DNA of 64,000 nucleotides from Lineus longissimus (lineage: Eukaryota; Nemertea; Pilidiophora; Heteronemertea; Lineidae): positions 1,488,001 through 1,552,000 of the forward strand of contig NC_088320.1 of assembly GCF_910592395.1 (NCBI RefSeq), in the 5' to 3' direction. Position numbers and translations under genes: made by a program. Below the pieces are notes generated by a model. The model had not been told where the DNA came from, searched no databases, and worked only from the letters and a program-made list of their open reading frames with translations. How positions within the stretch are numbered: position 1 is the stretch's first letter; every line of letters starts with the position of its first letter. Below are positions 13,055 through 26,800 of this stretch, piece by piece.

Positions 13055-15588
13055 AGACTTTTTCTTCAGAAAATAAGACTTTTGTGGAGAGGTACTTCAA
13101 AGTACGTTGAAGTAAATTATGATTTGAAGTAATTGGTTTTTTTGTCAGTTTGTAAGTGATTTCCGCTTCTATCAAAATATAATGATCTGATGCAATCCTG
13201 GCTTGGATTGATAAACCATGTGATGATTTGTATTTGTGATGTGTTCCGAAATCACTGGGTCAACCATGATTGCAATATTATACAATTGTTTACTTTTCAT
13301 GTCTGGGCGAAAATGTCCTGTCCCCTCGGGTGAATACTTTATTATTATAAACTAAAAGTTTGGTGCAGATATGGTAGAACGTTTTAATGATAATGTCTTG
13401 TACACCTGCATGTAGAAAAAACATTAATCTTTGTGGGTTTTTCAACAGGCTAGATTCTTTGTCACAATAGAGCCAGTGTCTCCCAAGTTATGCGATAATG
13501 GTTTCATGCATTTTGCATATAATGTTTTCGAAATACACACTGGCGTGTTATGAAGGGCCCTGAGGACATTTCTTGTATAAGAAAAGACTGTTTCTGGTTC
13601 ACTTCAAATTATAGGGAAATTTGAATGAATCTCCGGGTAGAATTTAGGTTTTCTGTGGTTTTGACTACCGGATCAATGCACAATGAAATGCATAATCATG
13701 AAAATGGTGCTTTTGCTTTATCTTAGGATATCTTTCTTCATTTTAGCTTATGGCATTCACTAATTCCTGTATGAGTAAATGAAAGATTCGAAAGGGATCG
13801 TGTAAAGGGATTGCAAAATTTGAATCAGAAACTTGACAACGTCTCACTTGCGCATAATCCCCGATGCAGGTGACAATGTGTGTCAAGACACTTCCTCTTC
13901 AAGTTAATGATACAGCAAAAATGTTGACGAATGCTTTTGGGTATAGTCTTCATTATTTTGGTGAAATCTTTACCATAAGATTCAGCCGTCTTAGGGCATC
14001 ATACCCTGGAGGAGGCGACGTGTACTGATAGTTGCATGGGAGTTTTTGGTGAACAGTTGTACAGTACAGTGTATAAATTGTAATTTATGTAAAAAAGGCT
14101 CAAAATGATACTTAACTGTGTATATTTTTAATATTCTTTGGCAAAAACAGCCGTTTTAATACAAGGATTTGTATATAAATCTAAGAAATAAACTTTATAT
14201 TTTAAGACAACTTTTGTTGTGGTTTTATCCCTCAAGGTGCATTGACACTTGTGTAACAGATACATTCTCGGTCACTCTGTATATTGTATTACATCATCCT
14301 TTTTCACTGCTCTTCTCTCGGTTCTCGTTTAGTCTCGCACATGACGCCAGACCCCTCTGTTACATGCCAAATGTAGGATTGTTGGATCAATTGTACGATG
14401 GCATCCATGCATATCACAAAATCCCTATACAGCCATCATGTTTTAGCCGGGACCCCCCTTCTCAGTATTGTTTCGAGTTAACCTAGGGAATAAGGAAAGT
14501 TCTTTTTCCAGTGGTGATTCCCCACAGAGAATGGTACACACCCCGCTTACAAATTGTCACTGTGGCTTCAGTCTCCACTTCTCTGCGAAGGCAAGGTGCG
14601 TTCACGATATGAATCATTTCCCCCACATCAATTCTTTTAAGGACAATGGGCAATCCAATGTAGTGTCCAAGCCCTCTGGCAGTGCCTGGACTGGTTGGTA
14701 TAAAGTGCATGAGGAAGGGGCTTGGTCTGTCTCTCAGCTTGACGGCTGCATCTTAGTCCCAAGATTGCTGTATGCCAGAATCATGTTCTCTCAAAGATTA
14801 CTGACGCCTTGATTTCGAACTGAAAGAACTTTCCTGGCCGTAACAATTTGGTAGTGAGACAGAATAAAGCATTCATAGGGAGACATTCTTCTTTTCTGCA
14901 GTTCAGTTTAGACACATGTCAGTCCATAGCTTGAAATAATCAGGAGAGGATAAAGACTGTTATATTTTTGATGTATTTATTATAAAAGTATCATCAACAA
15001 AGCATTGTTTTAAAACATTTATCACAATAACGAGACGACAGTGTGACTGAAAGTATGTTTTCAGGTTCATAGAAAATTGGTTTAATATTCTCATCGATTT
15101 ACTGCGTAGCAAGTTTAAACTAAAGAAACTGAAAGAACAACATTAACTCATCGAAGATCTCGTCATGCTCAAGTCTGGTTGCTCAATCGTGCTCTGAAGC
15201 TTAACATTATGGTGGGTTAAAAGAGCAATAATATAAGTCGACAAATAAATGAAGTTTAAAATGTCTATGAAGATGCCAAATGAACACAGTACAGAAAGTG
15301 ACATCATCTACCTAAATAACTGGTAGAAATCATACATAATTAACATAACATACAATTTGTGTGAAAAATAACCATTTGTGGAGTGTATGTTTTTTAATGC
15401 AAAGATATAGTACCGGTATACACCCTCTCGCCCTGTTGTTAAAATAATCAGTTAATCCAAGAACCCAATATTATAAACTGAGCCATAAACAAAGACAATA
15501 AATTTGGCACCTGGTGTAAACCAGAAATAAAAGTCTACAACCAATCTACACACCAATCCACAATCACCCCCCAAAGTCTTTCGATTCC
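13055..15588. other. 3' UTR of the zinc transporter and convergent intergenic region
   Basis: No exon is supported. An AATAAA at 14187-14192 would end a zinc transporter 3' UTR of about 1.15 kb; another lies near 14862. On the other strand a TTTATT at 14976-14981 would be the AATAAA of the leftward transporter gene, giving convergent, possibly overlapping 3' ends. Confidence 0.5.
14187..14192 (+). terminator. Polyadenylation signal AATAAA, zinc transporter
   Basis: Canonical hexamer about 1.13 kb past the stop codon, in AT-rich sequence. It is the first clear AATAAA I found downstream of the gene on this strand. Confidence 0.5.
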
Positions 15589-18500
15589 TCAATAATTGAC
15601 AGCATCGCTTGGTTCAAATCTCTCACTAACGCCGTCATTCGTCTGCGTGTTGGCCAAGTCGTCGAGCATCAGTCTGTTATATCTCTGCTTGTAGAGGCAC
15701 AGTAGAGGCATTGCGATCACGTAGCTAGCAAGGAGACACCAGTTCAACCAGTGAGCACCTGAAATTATCAAATGAGAGAATCAGAATGGTAATGGATACA
15801 GAGAAGGAAGAAGGGAATACTGCCAAGGAAACCTATTATCGCTGTTTACGTCATGACGTTATTTTTGAATGAAATTTGGTAATAATATCAATAACAATTT
15901 TGTCATCCTTAAGCAATTGCTTCAAACAGGGAAAAAAAGACACTCACCGACTTTAGGCACCATGGGTAACATGAGAATGATGAGTGATGTCACATTGAGG
16001 AACAAGGCCATGGCTCCGAGTGTTATACCCTCGCTGACGGGATGGGTCATCTCGAGTAGTGCCTCATACACGATTGGGGTTATACTGTTCGCTGCAATTC
16101 CTATTAGGATGACCGCTGCATAGATTGTGACTGAAAAGAGAAGACATCATATGAATTTTTTCCAATTCAAATAGCTCAAACATAGACTAAGCAAATAAAA
16201 AATAGAGCAGAAGGTGTTTAATGTTGCATTTAGTTGTACATGTACATGTAGTAAGTGTGGCCAGAAATGGTTACTTACTCGAGCTGGACCAGATAAATCC
16301 ATATCTTTGTAAAGAGAACCACGTTAACGACAGGATGGCTAACATCACATCTATCAACATGAACCACTTGAGCTTCCGTCGACAGCAGTCAGCTACCCGT
16401 CCAATGATGACCGACAACACAACACCAGATAAAAGATTTGCTCCTATCAACCAGCCAACTTCTTTCTGAAATTCAATAAAAGTAACTGAAGCACCTCTCA
16501 CGAAGACGTCAACTTGATCATCCCCACCTCCCAACAAGGGCAGATGAGCAGAAATACCTATCAGGTTGTGCAACGCTTTCTCATTCAACTAATTCCAAAT
16601 TATGTGAATTCCTGTCTATTTTCAGAAAGAACACTCCCTAAAAAACTAGGCTACCTGTACAATGTCCAAATCCTTCAGGTTGATATCAAGGAGTGCCAAC
16701 CAGGCGAGATATACCCCATATGGACAGGCAGTGGCGATGCATAGCAGGAGGAAGTCTTTCATTCTGAAAATACGGGAGAAATATTCATCAAAGAACTGCC
16801 GCTAAATAGAAGGACTCTTGCTGAGGAAGTCGAGACCTAAACGACACAACTAAAATACGCCAGTGGTTCGTCAAAACTCTCTCTTTACTCAGCTTATACC
16901 AAGCTACTTCTTTCAAGGCATTGTGATAACAGCATCCAATTTCTAGTTCAGTGGCTGTGGCCTCTAAGTCAGCCTCTCTCTCTCTCTGGGCTTCCAAGTT
17001 CTCAGGTCAGAACATTCGTACCGAACGACGAATAGAGTGCACATTCTTGGAGAATGGGAAGAGGGGTATTCATGCAGTGATTGTTATATAGTCTTAACAT
17101 TGTCAATCGAAATGTAAAACAGAAACTCACTTAAGAATTACAAGAAGTCCGTGTCGGAACTGCAGTTTTTGCACCGACGCTGAAAGAGAGGGCGGTGTTG
17201 GTGGTCTGGCAGGGAAATACACGAGGATGAACACCAGAGCCAGCGCCGTGAAGGTCGTTTCTGAAATAATATGGTACACATTAATTTGCTAGATTTTTTC
17301 AATAAAGTTGGAAACATATTTGAACAGCTTCAAATAATCTGGCTTGCAGATCAATCCTCTGTAGATGACAGCCATCACTCCATGCATTCAGACTGCTTGG
17401 ACTAATCTTTGATATGATTACTTTGATTATTTCACTACACAAGTACAATGTATTTAATATGCATGCTGATCATTAGCAAGAATTATACTACTAGTTCTTG
17501 CCACCATGTATCGGCCATTGTTCCATTTCTGAAGTCCTCTATCAAACTTTGGCAATTGGCTTTTATCAACCCAACGTAAATTATCAGATATCGAGACATT
17601 TACTTTCAACTTAATGATAAAGAACACTTACGAGCACCAAGATAAATCTCAAACTCATGAAACTGTGTATTTCGAATATGTTTCGTATCATTGGGATGAC
17701 GTTCACAAGATGTATGTTCTTGCATAAGACTGAAATGGAAAATGGACTTTTATTAATGCTGACTTCCATGATGAATAATTGGGCTCATGTCACACTCTGA
17801 TTTTGCGTTCAACTTTCTAAACTTTCGTATTGATCATTTTTAGGACTGTGTCGGAGTGACTTGCTCTACTTCTGATCCCCATAGGTTTTCTATGAATGAT
17901 TTAGGATCAGGCGTCACGGTTGTGTTCTAGCATTTGGTCAGAGAAATCACATTCACGGATGACAGAGTCATGCACGCAACGTCTGCTCATATGCTTGTTG
18001 AGGCAGCAATAATCATGATCCACCAATTACTTACATCTATGTGCTCGTTAAATAATGGGAGCAGTCTAAAATTTATGAAATTTCTACTGTTTTTTATGAA
18101 CTCACCTAGAATTAGTTGTATTTGTACAATTTTTGATTATGTCTTCCGTGATCACATAAGGACCCACAATGCCACTTGCTGCTGAACCCAGCAGGGCACC
18201 AATAGATGTCAAGGCAGTAGCTGTCGTCCGTTCATTCACAGGAAACCATATTGCAGATAAAGTCGCCGGAGCAATGTTTAAGTATGTTGTTGAAAACCCT
18301 ATAAAGAAGTTTCCAACATGGAAGAGCCATCTAGCTAAATGCCGATCGAAAATGACGAAACATCGCGTCCCTGCTCCGATGAAGAGGAAGATGATTGTCA
18401 ATATTGTGGCAAACCTAACACCTGGAAAAGAAAAACGCATTTAAAAGTTGTTAGCAAATACATCCCTACTTGGAGGTGTGATATCATTTGATGCACCAGT

Positions 18501-19365
18501 CAAGGCTGAAATCCCAGGGGTCTGAGCTACAAGACCCGAGGCGCTCTACAAGACTATTTGTTCAAGACCAACAGGCACCGTGATTATAGCTCTCACGAGT
18601 CACTGATGAACCAATGTTTTATTCGTAAAATCGTTCTAATAAGGTGTGAGCATCCCTGAACTTACCTCGATGATCAACAATCCACATCATGAGGAAGAAC
18701 CCGATCACGAAGCCGATACTCGCCCAATTATTCAGCAGAGCCACCTCGCCATCAGTAAATTCATAGACCTGTTGAGTTGAGTGAGCGATTGCTGGAAACG
18801 TTGAGATGAGAGCACCAGAGCAAAACGTCACCCATAGCACCAGAAACAAAATGTAGCTGGAAGTATAGTACAATGCAATATTTTAGTTTGAATGGGAACA
18901 AACCTGTCTTTGGTTTGGTTTTGGTCACTTAAACTTGCAGTGCCCTCTTAGTAGGTTTGGATTTGGTTCACTCGAGGAACATTAACACTGCTGAGATATT
19001 GTACTCATTGAGATATTCTTCTAACATACTAAAATGGTTCACATGTGTACTTACAATCTCCGTTTATAAGGTTTCAATCCCAATGACTCTGCCGTAACGT
19101 CTTTGTTAGGCAAGATCTGTTCCACATCCTCTGGTAACGTCACAGACTGCCTCCGTTGGAAGGAGCGGTCCCACAGAAGTGGTTCAGTATCTGCATGATA
19201 CAATGCTGGGGCACTTGTTCTGCGTCTACTTGTGCGCACACTGGAAAAGTTTGGTGCCATGCGGCGTGGCTGACGCACAAGAATGTCTGGAAGATTATCA
19301 ACAACATCTCCTTCCTCCTCCTCCAAAATATCCGACTCAATAGAGGAGACAGAAACTGTTTCCAT
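15589..19365 (-). CDS. SLC49A4-like: MFS transporter, SLC49A4/DIRC2-like, paralogue A
   Basis: Nine exons read leftward: 19365-19055, 18856-18666, 18421-18106, 17729-17632, 17260-17131, 16763-16655, 16465-16279, 16130-15948, 15758-15589; all phases match, about 564 residues. The fold is a 12-segment major facilitator. Family marks include NNWASIGFVIGF after segment 1, WFPVNERTTATA in segments 4-5, FPARPPTPPS in the central loop and EGITLGAMALFLN near the end. The long N-terminal cytosolic tail carries DTEPLL, an acidic dileucine of the type that sends human DIRC2 to lysosomes. SLC49A4 is reported to export pyridoxine from lysosomes; substrate here is inferred from family only. The gene is head-to-head with a paralogue at 23862-28580. 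Confidence 0.9.
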
Positions 19366-21119
19366 CTTGAATTCTACTCGAGTATAAAGAGCGTAGATAT
19401 TAATTTTCCCACAATCTTACATCCTAGCTAATTTTATCCCCTGTGGTCGTTTACAAAATGTTTAATCACTCAGGAAGACAAGAGCCAAGTTATATATGTT
19501 CCTTTTTCCTCCCAACTTGTAGGTTCCACAAGAAAGCTGTAAGACAGCACAAGTGGATGCTCTCAGTGCCAGCACATTACCAAGTTTCCGATCTGAAATA
19601 TACAAAACAAGTGGAATCAGCAACGTCATAAGATTATAGAACAGGCTCAAACCCTTGTCACTTCTGTTTCATTTTGTAAAAGATTTTAAGTGACTGATTG
19701 CATAGCAAATTATTAGCAAGCTAACTTAAGGCCTTCATTCATGTGCATGCTACATGTACTGAGGCCTTATCACAATTTACAAAATATAATGTTTGCATCC
19801 TCCAAAATCAATTGTTGCAAAGGATTTTAAAATCTACCTGATACTGCTCAGTTAAAAGTCCTCAAATGAAAATAACAAAAAGGTTGGTGATAAAACAAAT
19901 ACCCTAGATTTCCTTCACATGACTACAAGCATTGTCCAAGGACATAAACAAAGGTTGGTAAATCAAAGTCAACAAAGATAAGAGGATACCAGCTGACTCG
20001 AATCAATATCTGAACTGAACAACGAAACAACCAATTAACATATATCATGAGGCAGGCCTAGGCCTAGTTGAATAACTAGCAACAAGAAAGGTCAATCAGT
20101 GTACTGTTGCGTTAGATAGAAAAATTCACCATGGTCAGTAGTGCCCTGGCCTACATCATGTGATGTCTGTCCAACACTTGTTGGCAGGCACTGACCCAGA
20201 TACCCATGAGAACTGGGATGATTGCCAAGCATCAGTCAAGGCTTTTATGTCTGGTCACAATCATCACAAATGAATCGGAATGTGCAAGATCATTTTGACA
20301 TTTTAATCTGCTGACCTAAAAGTCAGGGCAGTTAGTCATCTTCATTTAATGTGCACTTAATGTGCATCAACTGCCCAACAACCAGCTCACATCCCTTTCA
20401 TGTTGAAATGAGCCAGTGGTGGGCTGACACAAGTCAATAGCCATGATGAAGCCTGATAGGCCCAGGAGAAGGGAGCCCAGCCAACACACAAAAGCAGTGC
20501 AAACACATATCCTCCGCTGGACCATGAAAAGATATAGTAACAAAACTAGTCTAAACTTACTAAAAAAATCATAAGAATGAATCGATTTGAAAAGCTGACA
20601 TTGAAACATAAGATATTGATGATTGATGAAACATATTTTATTGACTCCAGTCTTAGTTTTGGATAAGCAGCGCCGCTTGTGGACAAAGAGTGTAACTACA
20701 ACAGGAACCCTAGCGGCAAATCGATGAACTAGAACCAATATTGTATTGTGGTCTCAGGTCTCGTTAGGTAGTTTTTCCCAAATGTACGCGATGATGACGT
20801 GCCCTATTAACAGGACGTAACCCTTAGAGCAGCAACCCAATGAAGAGAAGCTGTTTAGGGAAAATATGACCCAAATCCCTCAAGCAGTGAGCCACCACTG
20901 TGATGGTCCAAGATAGTTGTGGTCAGGATATATTTCAAAAAAGTTAAAAATTTCCCATGGTTTACATGTTGTATAATAATTTTGGAAGCTGCGGATTTCC
21001 CTGTCAGCAGTCTGCTGGCACACTGACATTAACTGTCAATGAAAGTTAGGCCTTTGAAAAAAATCTTATGCAATATTGATTAGCAAGATGTTGAGGCCAA
21101 GGCAGTTGATGTTGTCAGC
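19366..21119. other. Intergenic region 5' of transporter paralogue A
   Basis: No coding exon is supported. It should contain the promoter and 5' UTR of the leftward transporter and the left flank of the transposase gene. I could not find convincing terminal inverted repeats or a clean TA duplication bounding the transposase. Confidence 0.4.
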
Positions 21120-21170
21120 ATGCTTGTAAGGAAAATTCTTTTTCTCCTGATTTTACACCGTCTTTGGTGC

Positions 21171-22586
21171 ATGGACAATGGGAATGGAGCTGAGGAGGAC
21201 CGTAATGAAAATGATGCTGTTGGTGATAATGAAAACGTCGTAATTCCTCGCAGACTGAACGCCTACTCATTAGATATTCGTATCAGGCGACTTGATGAGA
21301 ACCATGAGCTGAACATTGCAAGGTCAAATGGGATTATTCCTTCAGAATATGGACAGCTACATGGCATTCCCCGAAGGACCATTGCGCGATGGATACAGGA
21401 GGATGAATTGCGCGAGAGACACCGAGAATCCACATACAGATTGCGACAGATGCAAAGGCTAAGGCAACATGGAATTGATGGCACAGGTTAGTTATCCTGG
21501 TGACCTTGGTGCATCGGGGAAATGAATCAGGTGAATGAGGTGAAATGTAGGTGGGGGCTGGTAGGCCCGCAGGTGATGTGGCCCTTACGATTTTCCTCTC
21601 TCATTTCAGGTAGATGGCCAGAGGCAGAGAGACTCTTAAATGATTGGTTCCTACAGCGTCGAGAACATGGTCTTCCAATAGCTGGGAGTGACCTGATGTT
21701 CCAGGGTGAACGGTTCTTCAACATTTGGTGGCACGATCTTCCTGAGGAACAGAGAAAACATTGGATGGAACTGCGCCCTCATCTCATACCATTTTCAGCA
21801 TCAAGTGGATGGTTACAAGGTTTCTTGACTCGTCATGGTATTAGCTACAGGAAGACTTGCAAAGACTCTACATCAATACCGCTCAATGCTGCAGAGTTGG
21901 TAACGGCATTTCAAAATGAGGTCCGAAACATTATCAATGATAATGGAATACAGATTATCGTCAACATGGATGAAACTTTTGTTCTTTGGGACATCGCACC
22001 CACGTACACGTACTCTTTGCAAGGTTTGAAACAAGTGGACATACGAACTTCGCGAGGAAATGCAAAATTAGGGTGTACCGTGACTTTAGCGATGACTGCG
22101 TGTGGGAGAAAACTCCCTGCAAGTATAATTTTCAAGGGTCTGCGCGATGATGGTCCAGAAATCGCTCGACTTCGGGCAACTGCCCCCGATGGTGTGCGGG
22201 TAACGGGCTCGCAAACAGGCTGGGCAAGTTGGCAGACACTGATTGCTTGGGTAAATGTTTGCCTCATACCGTTTGTGGGAGACAACTTTCCATTCCTCCT
22301 AATTTGGGACATGTTCCCAGCGCACCGGCATCAACAAGTGCGTGACCATGTAGAGGACGCTCCCGGGTTCATAGGGCTGATACCAGGGAGATGTACCTCA
22401 CTGGTACAACCTTTGGATCTGACCATCATCCGCAGCTTCAAATGTACAATGAGACGCCTATGGAAGGAGTGGAAAATTGAGAACAATGACATTCATGGTC
22501 GTTCCCACCAAATCACCAGGGATGCTGTAATTCAGATGGTATCAACTGCCTGGGAGAGAATTGCCCCAGAAGCAGTCAATGAGTGA
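21171..22586 (+). CDS. Pogo/Tigger-type DDE transposase gene, C-terminal frame broken
   Basis: Two exons (21171-21486 and 21610-22586) joined over a 123-bp GT-AG intron give about 430 residues. An earlier in-frame ATG exists at 21120; the one at 21171 is preferred because the extra 17 residues are hydrophobic and unlike the family. Order: a psq-like helix-turn-helix (RRLNAY to RRTIARWI), a CENP-B-type DNA-binding region (RWPEAERLL to GWLQGFLTRHG), then the DDE_1 catalytic domain with NMDET, LLIWDMFPAHR and SLVQPLD as the three acidic positions. All three are intact, so activity is not excluded. After the stop an open acidic tail continues in another frame to about 22700, and AATAAA follows at 22725. 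No terminal repeats were seen; it could be a mobile element or a domesticated gene. Confidence 0.8.
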
Positions 22587-22724
22587 GTGGGCTTGAAGGC
22601 AATCAAGAAAATCCGCCTCATCAAAATGATGAGGAACACTTTGAAGTTGATGCTGATAATCCCGAAGATGATCTTCATTTTCTTGAAGATTTAGATGAGT
22701 GAGATTGATAGGGTAATGCTCTCC

Positions 22725-22730
22725 AATAAA
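22725..22730 (+). terminator. Polyadenylation signal AATAAA behind the transposase
   Basis: Canonical hexamer about 140 bases after the transposase stop codon and about 25 after the acidic out-of-frame tail ends, consistent with a transcribed gene. Confidence 0.5.
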
Positions 22731-23329
22731 GCCCCGTGTGTTCAAATCAATGTGTTATTATGTCAGTTTTTCCCACAGGCCTAGGCCTAATTCCCTGAAC
22801 AATGCAGTTGATCTATGAAGGCCTAAAACATGTATAAGGAGTAATATAGGCCTATTCTGGTCTTCTTGTGGTGGCCAGCAAATGCAACGTATACAGTATG
22901 ATATTACGACATGTTGTTACGGCTTTCAAACGCCAGTCTTTCTAAAGATTAGGTTCGATTTTAGATAGATCGTATATGTGTGTCAGTGGGTCATGAGATA
23001 GTTCGTCATGTCTGATTAATTCGGTCATGAATTAATCAGTGATCTCTGGAGTCTAGTATATGCCCGGTTTTGAAATGCGATTCGATACCAGTGTGTAGGC
23101 AACTTGGGATCTGCAAGAAAATGGGCAAGTTCTGAAACCAATCGAGAGTAGCCAAAGGATAATTTGGTGAGTATCATTCTCATTTTTCTTCTCCAGAAGT
23201 TATATTCGAGACAACCGACGAAAATGTCTATGGTCTTTAACGAAAGGGTTTTCTTAGCTTTTACTTCCTGTTCATGCGTCGCTGGCCGGCTTCTCTTCCG
23301 ATAATTTGGTCCCAGTCCGGCATTCAGTC

Positions 23330-23501
23330 CCGGTGTAGAAGTTTAAAATGTCCTAGGATAAAATGTCCGGAAACAAAGGATTCTATTATGCGCTGAGCTA
23401 TTGACAGCCATGGCCTCTATAGAACTATATGCCATAATCTGTTAGAATACAATAGGCCCGGACACTTTTTCCAGGGGGGACACTTTCTACTTTTACACCG
23501 G
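23330..23501 (+). mobile_element. MITE-like family A, complete copy 1
   Basis: A 172-bp unit starting CCGGTGTAGAAGT and ending ACTTTTACACCGG, so its ends are imperfect inverted repeats. A near-complete inverted-orientation copy occurs at 30232-30402, and partial copies at 27352-27395 and about 43430-43600. It has no coding capacity. It lies about 360 bases upstream of transporter paralogue B. Confidence 0.8.
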
Positions 23502-23861
23502 TATGTAATAAAAGCCTTTTCTATATCTAGCCCAGCTTTTGTAATCTCGGGTTTCATGCATTTCTCCTGTTGGTTTCTTCAGCGACGCGAAACAATGACT
23601 GACAGGTACCGGCTACAACTGACCAATTCGGGCCCATGCTGATATTAGACAGGATGAAGAAAGACTGACTTGCTTTTGAACTTGGAGACGTGCAATCGGG
23701 AAATATAACGGGCTCGTCAGGCCATTGCGATTCAGATTCAGTGAAGTCCACACAAGACAACGCTGTTGTAAAAGTTGACAACGAGCAAAGTTCTTATATC
23801 ATATAACTTAACAAAACTCTGTGTGACTTGTCTTTCAAAATAAAGGACTTCGACAGCCAAA

Positions 23862-26800
23862 ATGGACGTTGACTACCGGGAGTGCCCCAGTAGCGGTGCT
23901 TCCAGCCGTGCCAGTTCGGTCGGGCGAGGCCAACATAGTTTCGAGGAGAGTGACCGCTCCGGCGAAACCACATGTCCACCCGTACAGACAAGCGGATCGC
24001 GGACTCGGCGGTGCGTTAGCGCACCTCTTACCACTGACTTTCCCTCGGAGATGGGAGAGAGTGAGCCTTTGATAGCAAAGGATGGGATGGGCATGTCGTA
24101 TTCAACGGCCGGGAGCGGGGAGGTGAAGTTTGCAGCACAATCGGAGAAGTATGGTCCTAGGCTGAGGACGTTTAAGAGGAGATAGTGAGTTTTTTTTTCC
24201 GTCAAAGACAATCCAGCAGTATTGTGTAACAGTTTTAATGCCCTAAGCCATAAGCCTCATTGTTCTTGCCCATCTCTCATAATGGAAAAATTGCCCTTGA
24301 CCACCTATTCCTCTGCCTTCATTTTCCTCCTCAATTTTTCAGTTACATTTTAGCCGTCTACTGTTGGATGTCCTTTTCATTCGGCCTGGTCTGGACGACA
24401 TGGGCGCCCATTGCTAACTCGGCGGAGCAGGCCCTGGGCTTCACCGGGGGTGACATCGCCCTACTACAGAATTCAGGGCCGATAGGGTTCCTGGTGACTT
24501 TCTTTGCTTTGTCTTGGGTGGTCGATAAAAAAGGTAAGCCAGGGGAAATCAATAACATTTAGAAGTAATTTTTCTTTTCTCAAAATGGTAAATGGATAGC
24601 TTTTAACCACATTGATCTTTGCAGGACCCCGCTGGGTGATGGTGATATGTTCCACGCTACTATTCCTCGGAACTGGGTTAAGATGTTTTATTGCATTCAG
24701 TAGGGAAGCGGCAGTTATGTAAGTGAGTGATACGGCAGCAACCATTTTGGGACCAATTTGACGGCGATTGCACTCCTCGTGGCGACGTTCAAACGCAAGT
24801 TTCATTGCATTAGAAGTCATCACTGTTAACTTAAACACTGCGCAGGAGTGTAAAGACGACGAATAAGTTATCTTCTCAATAGATATGTATTCCTTTCTTT
24901 CATATTCATGACCACAGTTTTAAACACAAGGCAAACAAGGATGCCTGCATGTTTTCAAAATCAACCATTTGATTGGTCAATCGTTCATTATTTGCAGAAC
25001 GCACGATTTTCCGAAATGGCACATGATGTTTACCTTTTGTCGTTATTTTTTTGGATAATATTTGCATTTCAACTACTTATCAGACTTGAGTCCTACAGAC
25101 CGTATATACGCGTAAGAAATACTAATCTACTCTTTACGTCTTCGAAATATTCTTGGCAAACTAATGTTAACTTCATTTTTACTATCCAGCTTCATCTATA
25201 TAGCCTTGTGGTGATGAAGAAGGCTCATTATCATTGGCAGAACGACGAAACATCAGAACTCAGCAGAAACTGTTGTTTCGATTTTCTGTTATGAATGATA
25301 ATCCTGCGTTATCTGATTGTCACACAAAGAAGACCTTTATTTGGCTGAGTCTACAGGACTGTTTTCTTTCATGTAAGAATTTTATTTCATTTCCAGTTTA
25401 ATTTACGTGGGACAGTTCATGATTGGGATGACCATTTGCCAGAGTCAGGTTATGGCTCCGGTGATCTCAGCAGTCTGGTTCCCAGCCGAACAGAGGGCCA
25501 CAGCGACAGCGCTTGGTGTTCTGGCTGCGCCCATAGGAATGGCTTTGGCCGGGGCTATAGGTATGTCAATGTTTGTAGAAAAGAGATTATATTTGGCAGT
25601 CTTACAAACATTTCGAACTTCCCCATTCGTCGACCTCGGTAAGGGTGGTTATGAAACCTTTCTCTTTCCATCCACCTTCTTCTTTTCAAAACCGCCAAAT
25701 TGAACGGGTCCGTATTTTGATGTAATTTGATCTTATTTCAGAGCCCTACATCGTGACGGAAGCGCTTGGAGCCAATGCAACATTCGGGGACCACAACATG
25801 TCGTTACTTTACGAGCCAAGCCTCCACAATTCTACCAACTCGTCCGATTTAGAACCAGCGAACCAGCAGCAGTTTGAAGAAATTGTCACACTAATGATTA
25901 TACGTAAGTGTTATTGTATTGTGCCAAAAACCCATTATTATTTCATGAAGTAGAAAATTTCTCTCGTTGCCTTCTCTATACGCCCCCTGCCTGTTGCTCA
26001 CCTTTATGTAGCCTATCCTTGCTCTTCGCCTTCTCCATACATGTCCCCTTTCTGTTAGTCACCTTTATTTAGCAAAGCCTCGCCCTGAGCTGATCCTTGC
26101 TTCTCATTTTCGCCATACATGTCCTCTTCCTATACCTAACCTCTTCATTTAGTTAATACTCGCCTTTTGCCTATCCTTGTTCCTCTTTAGCCTATCATTT
26201 GCCTTCTCCATTCTTGCTCCCTTCCCATTTCTCTAAACAATGGAGAGAATCCCTGCCCTTTGCAAGCTCTGAAAAAGTGTTGCATCCCAGACATCCAGGG
26301 GTATCCCTTGTGAAACAATTAACATATTCAAACCTTTCTTTTCAGAGACTGCCATTGTTGCAGTCGGTTTTTTCTGCGTGGTTTTCTATTTCCCCACAAA
26401 ACCCCCGGTCCCGCCGACAATGTCACAATCAGGGTCCATCAAAAGAACCAGTTTTAAAGAAGGCACCAAGGCACTGTTTAGGTGAGTACATGTACATGAA
26501 CGTGTCTTCCTCTTTGCGTTAGACAGTATTTCAAACCGATTTGTAGTACGGTCTGGTTCATGGAGTCAGCAGTTACCTCCTGACTCGACTTAAGAGGCTG
26601 TTTTCTATGTCGAAACGATTTCTTTCTGAGAAAGACCCGATAATAGGATTGCGCATAACCAGGTGGATGATCTGCCTATTACAATTGCCCTTGTTTTCTT
26701 TTTCAGAATGCCTCATTATTGGCTCTTGTGTATCGCCACATCGGTTCCATGCGGTGTCGGTACCGGCTGGCTGACATTACTGGGCGTGAACCTTAAGGCA

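Larger units (their letters stand above)
22587..23861. other. Region between transposase and transporter paralogue B
   Basis: It holds the out-of-frame acidic tail of the transposase (to about 22700), its polyadenylation signal, an 11-bp inverted repeat with a 6-base loop (23012-23039), and a complete copy of the 172-bp MITE-like family A (23330-23501). The last few hundred bases are the likely promoter and 5' UTR of transporter paralogue B. No further exon is supported. Confidence 0.5.

Noticed and set aside
20050-22790. CAGGCCTAGGCCTA words at about 20055 and 22778 as terminal repeats of the transposase element
   Set aside because: The word is palindromic, common elsewhere in the window, and in positions that do not give inverted ends or a TA duplication.
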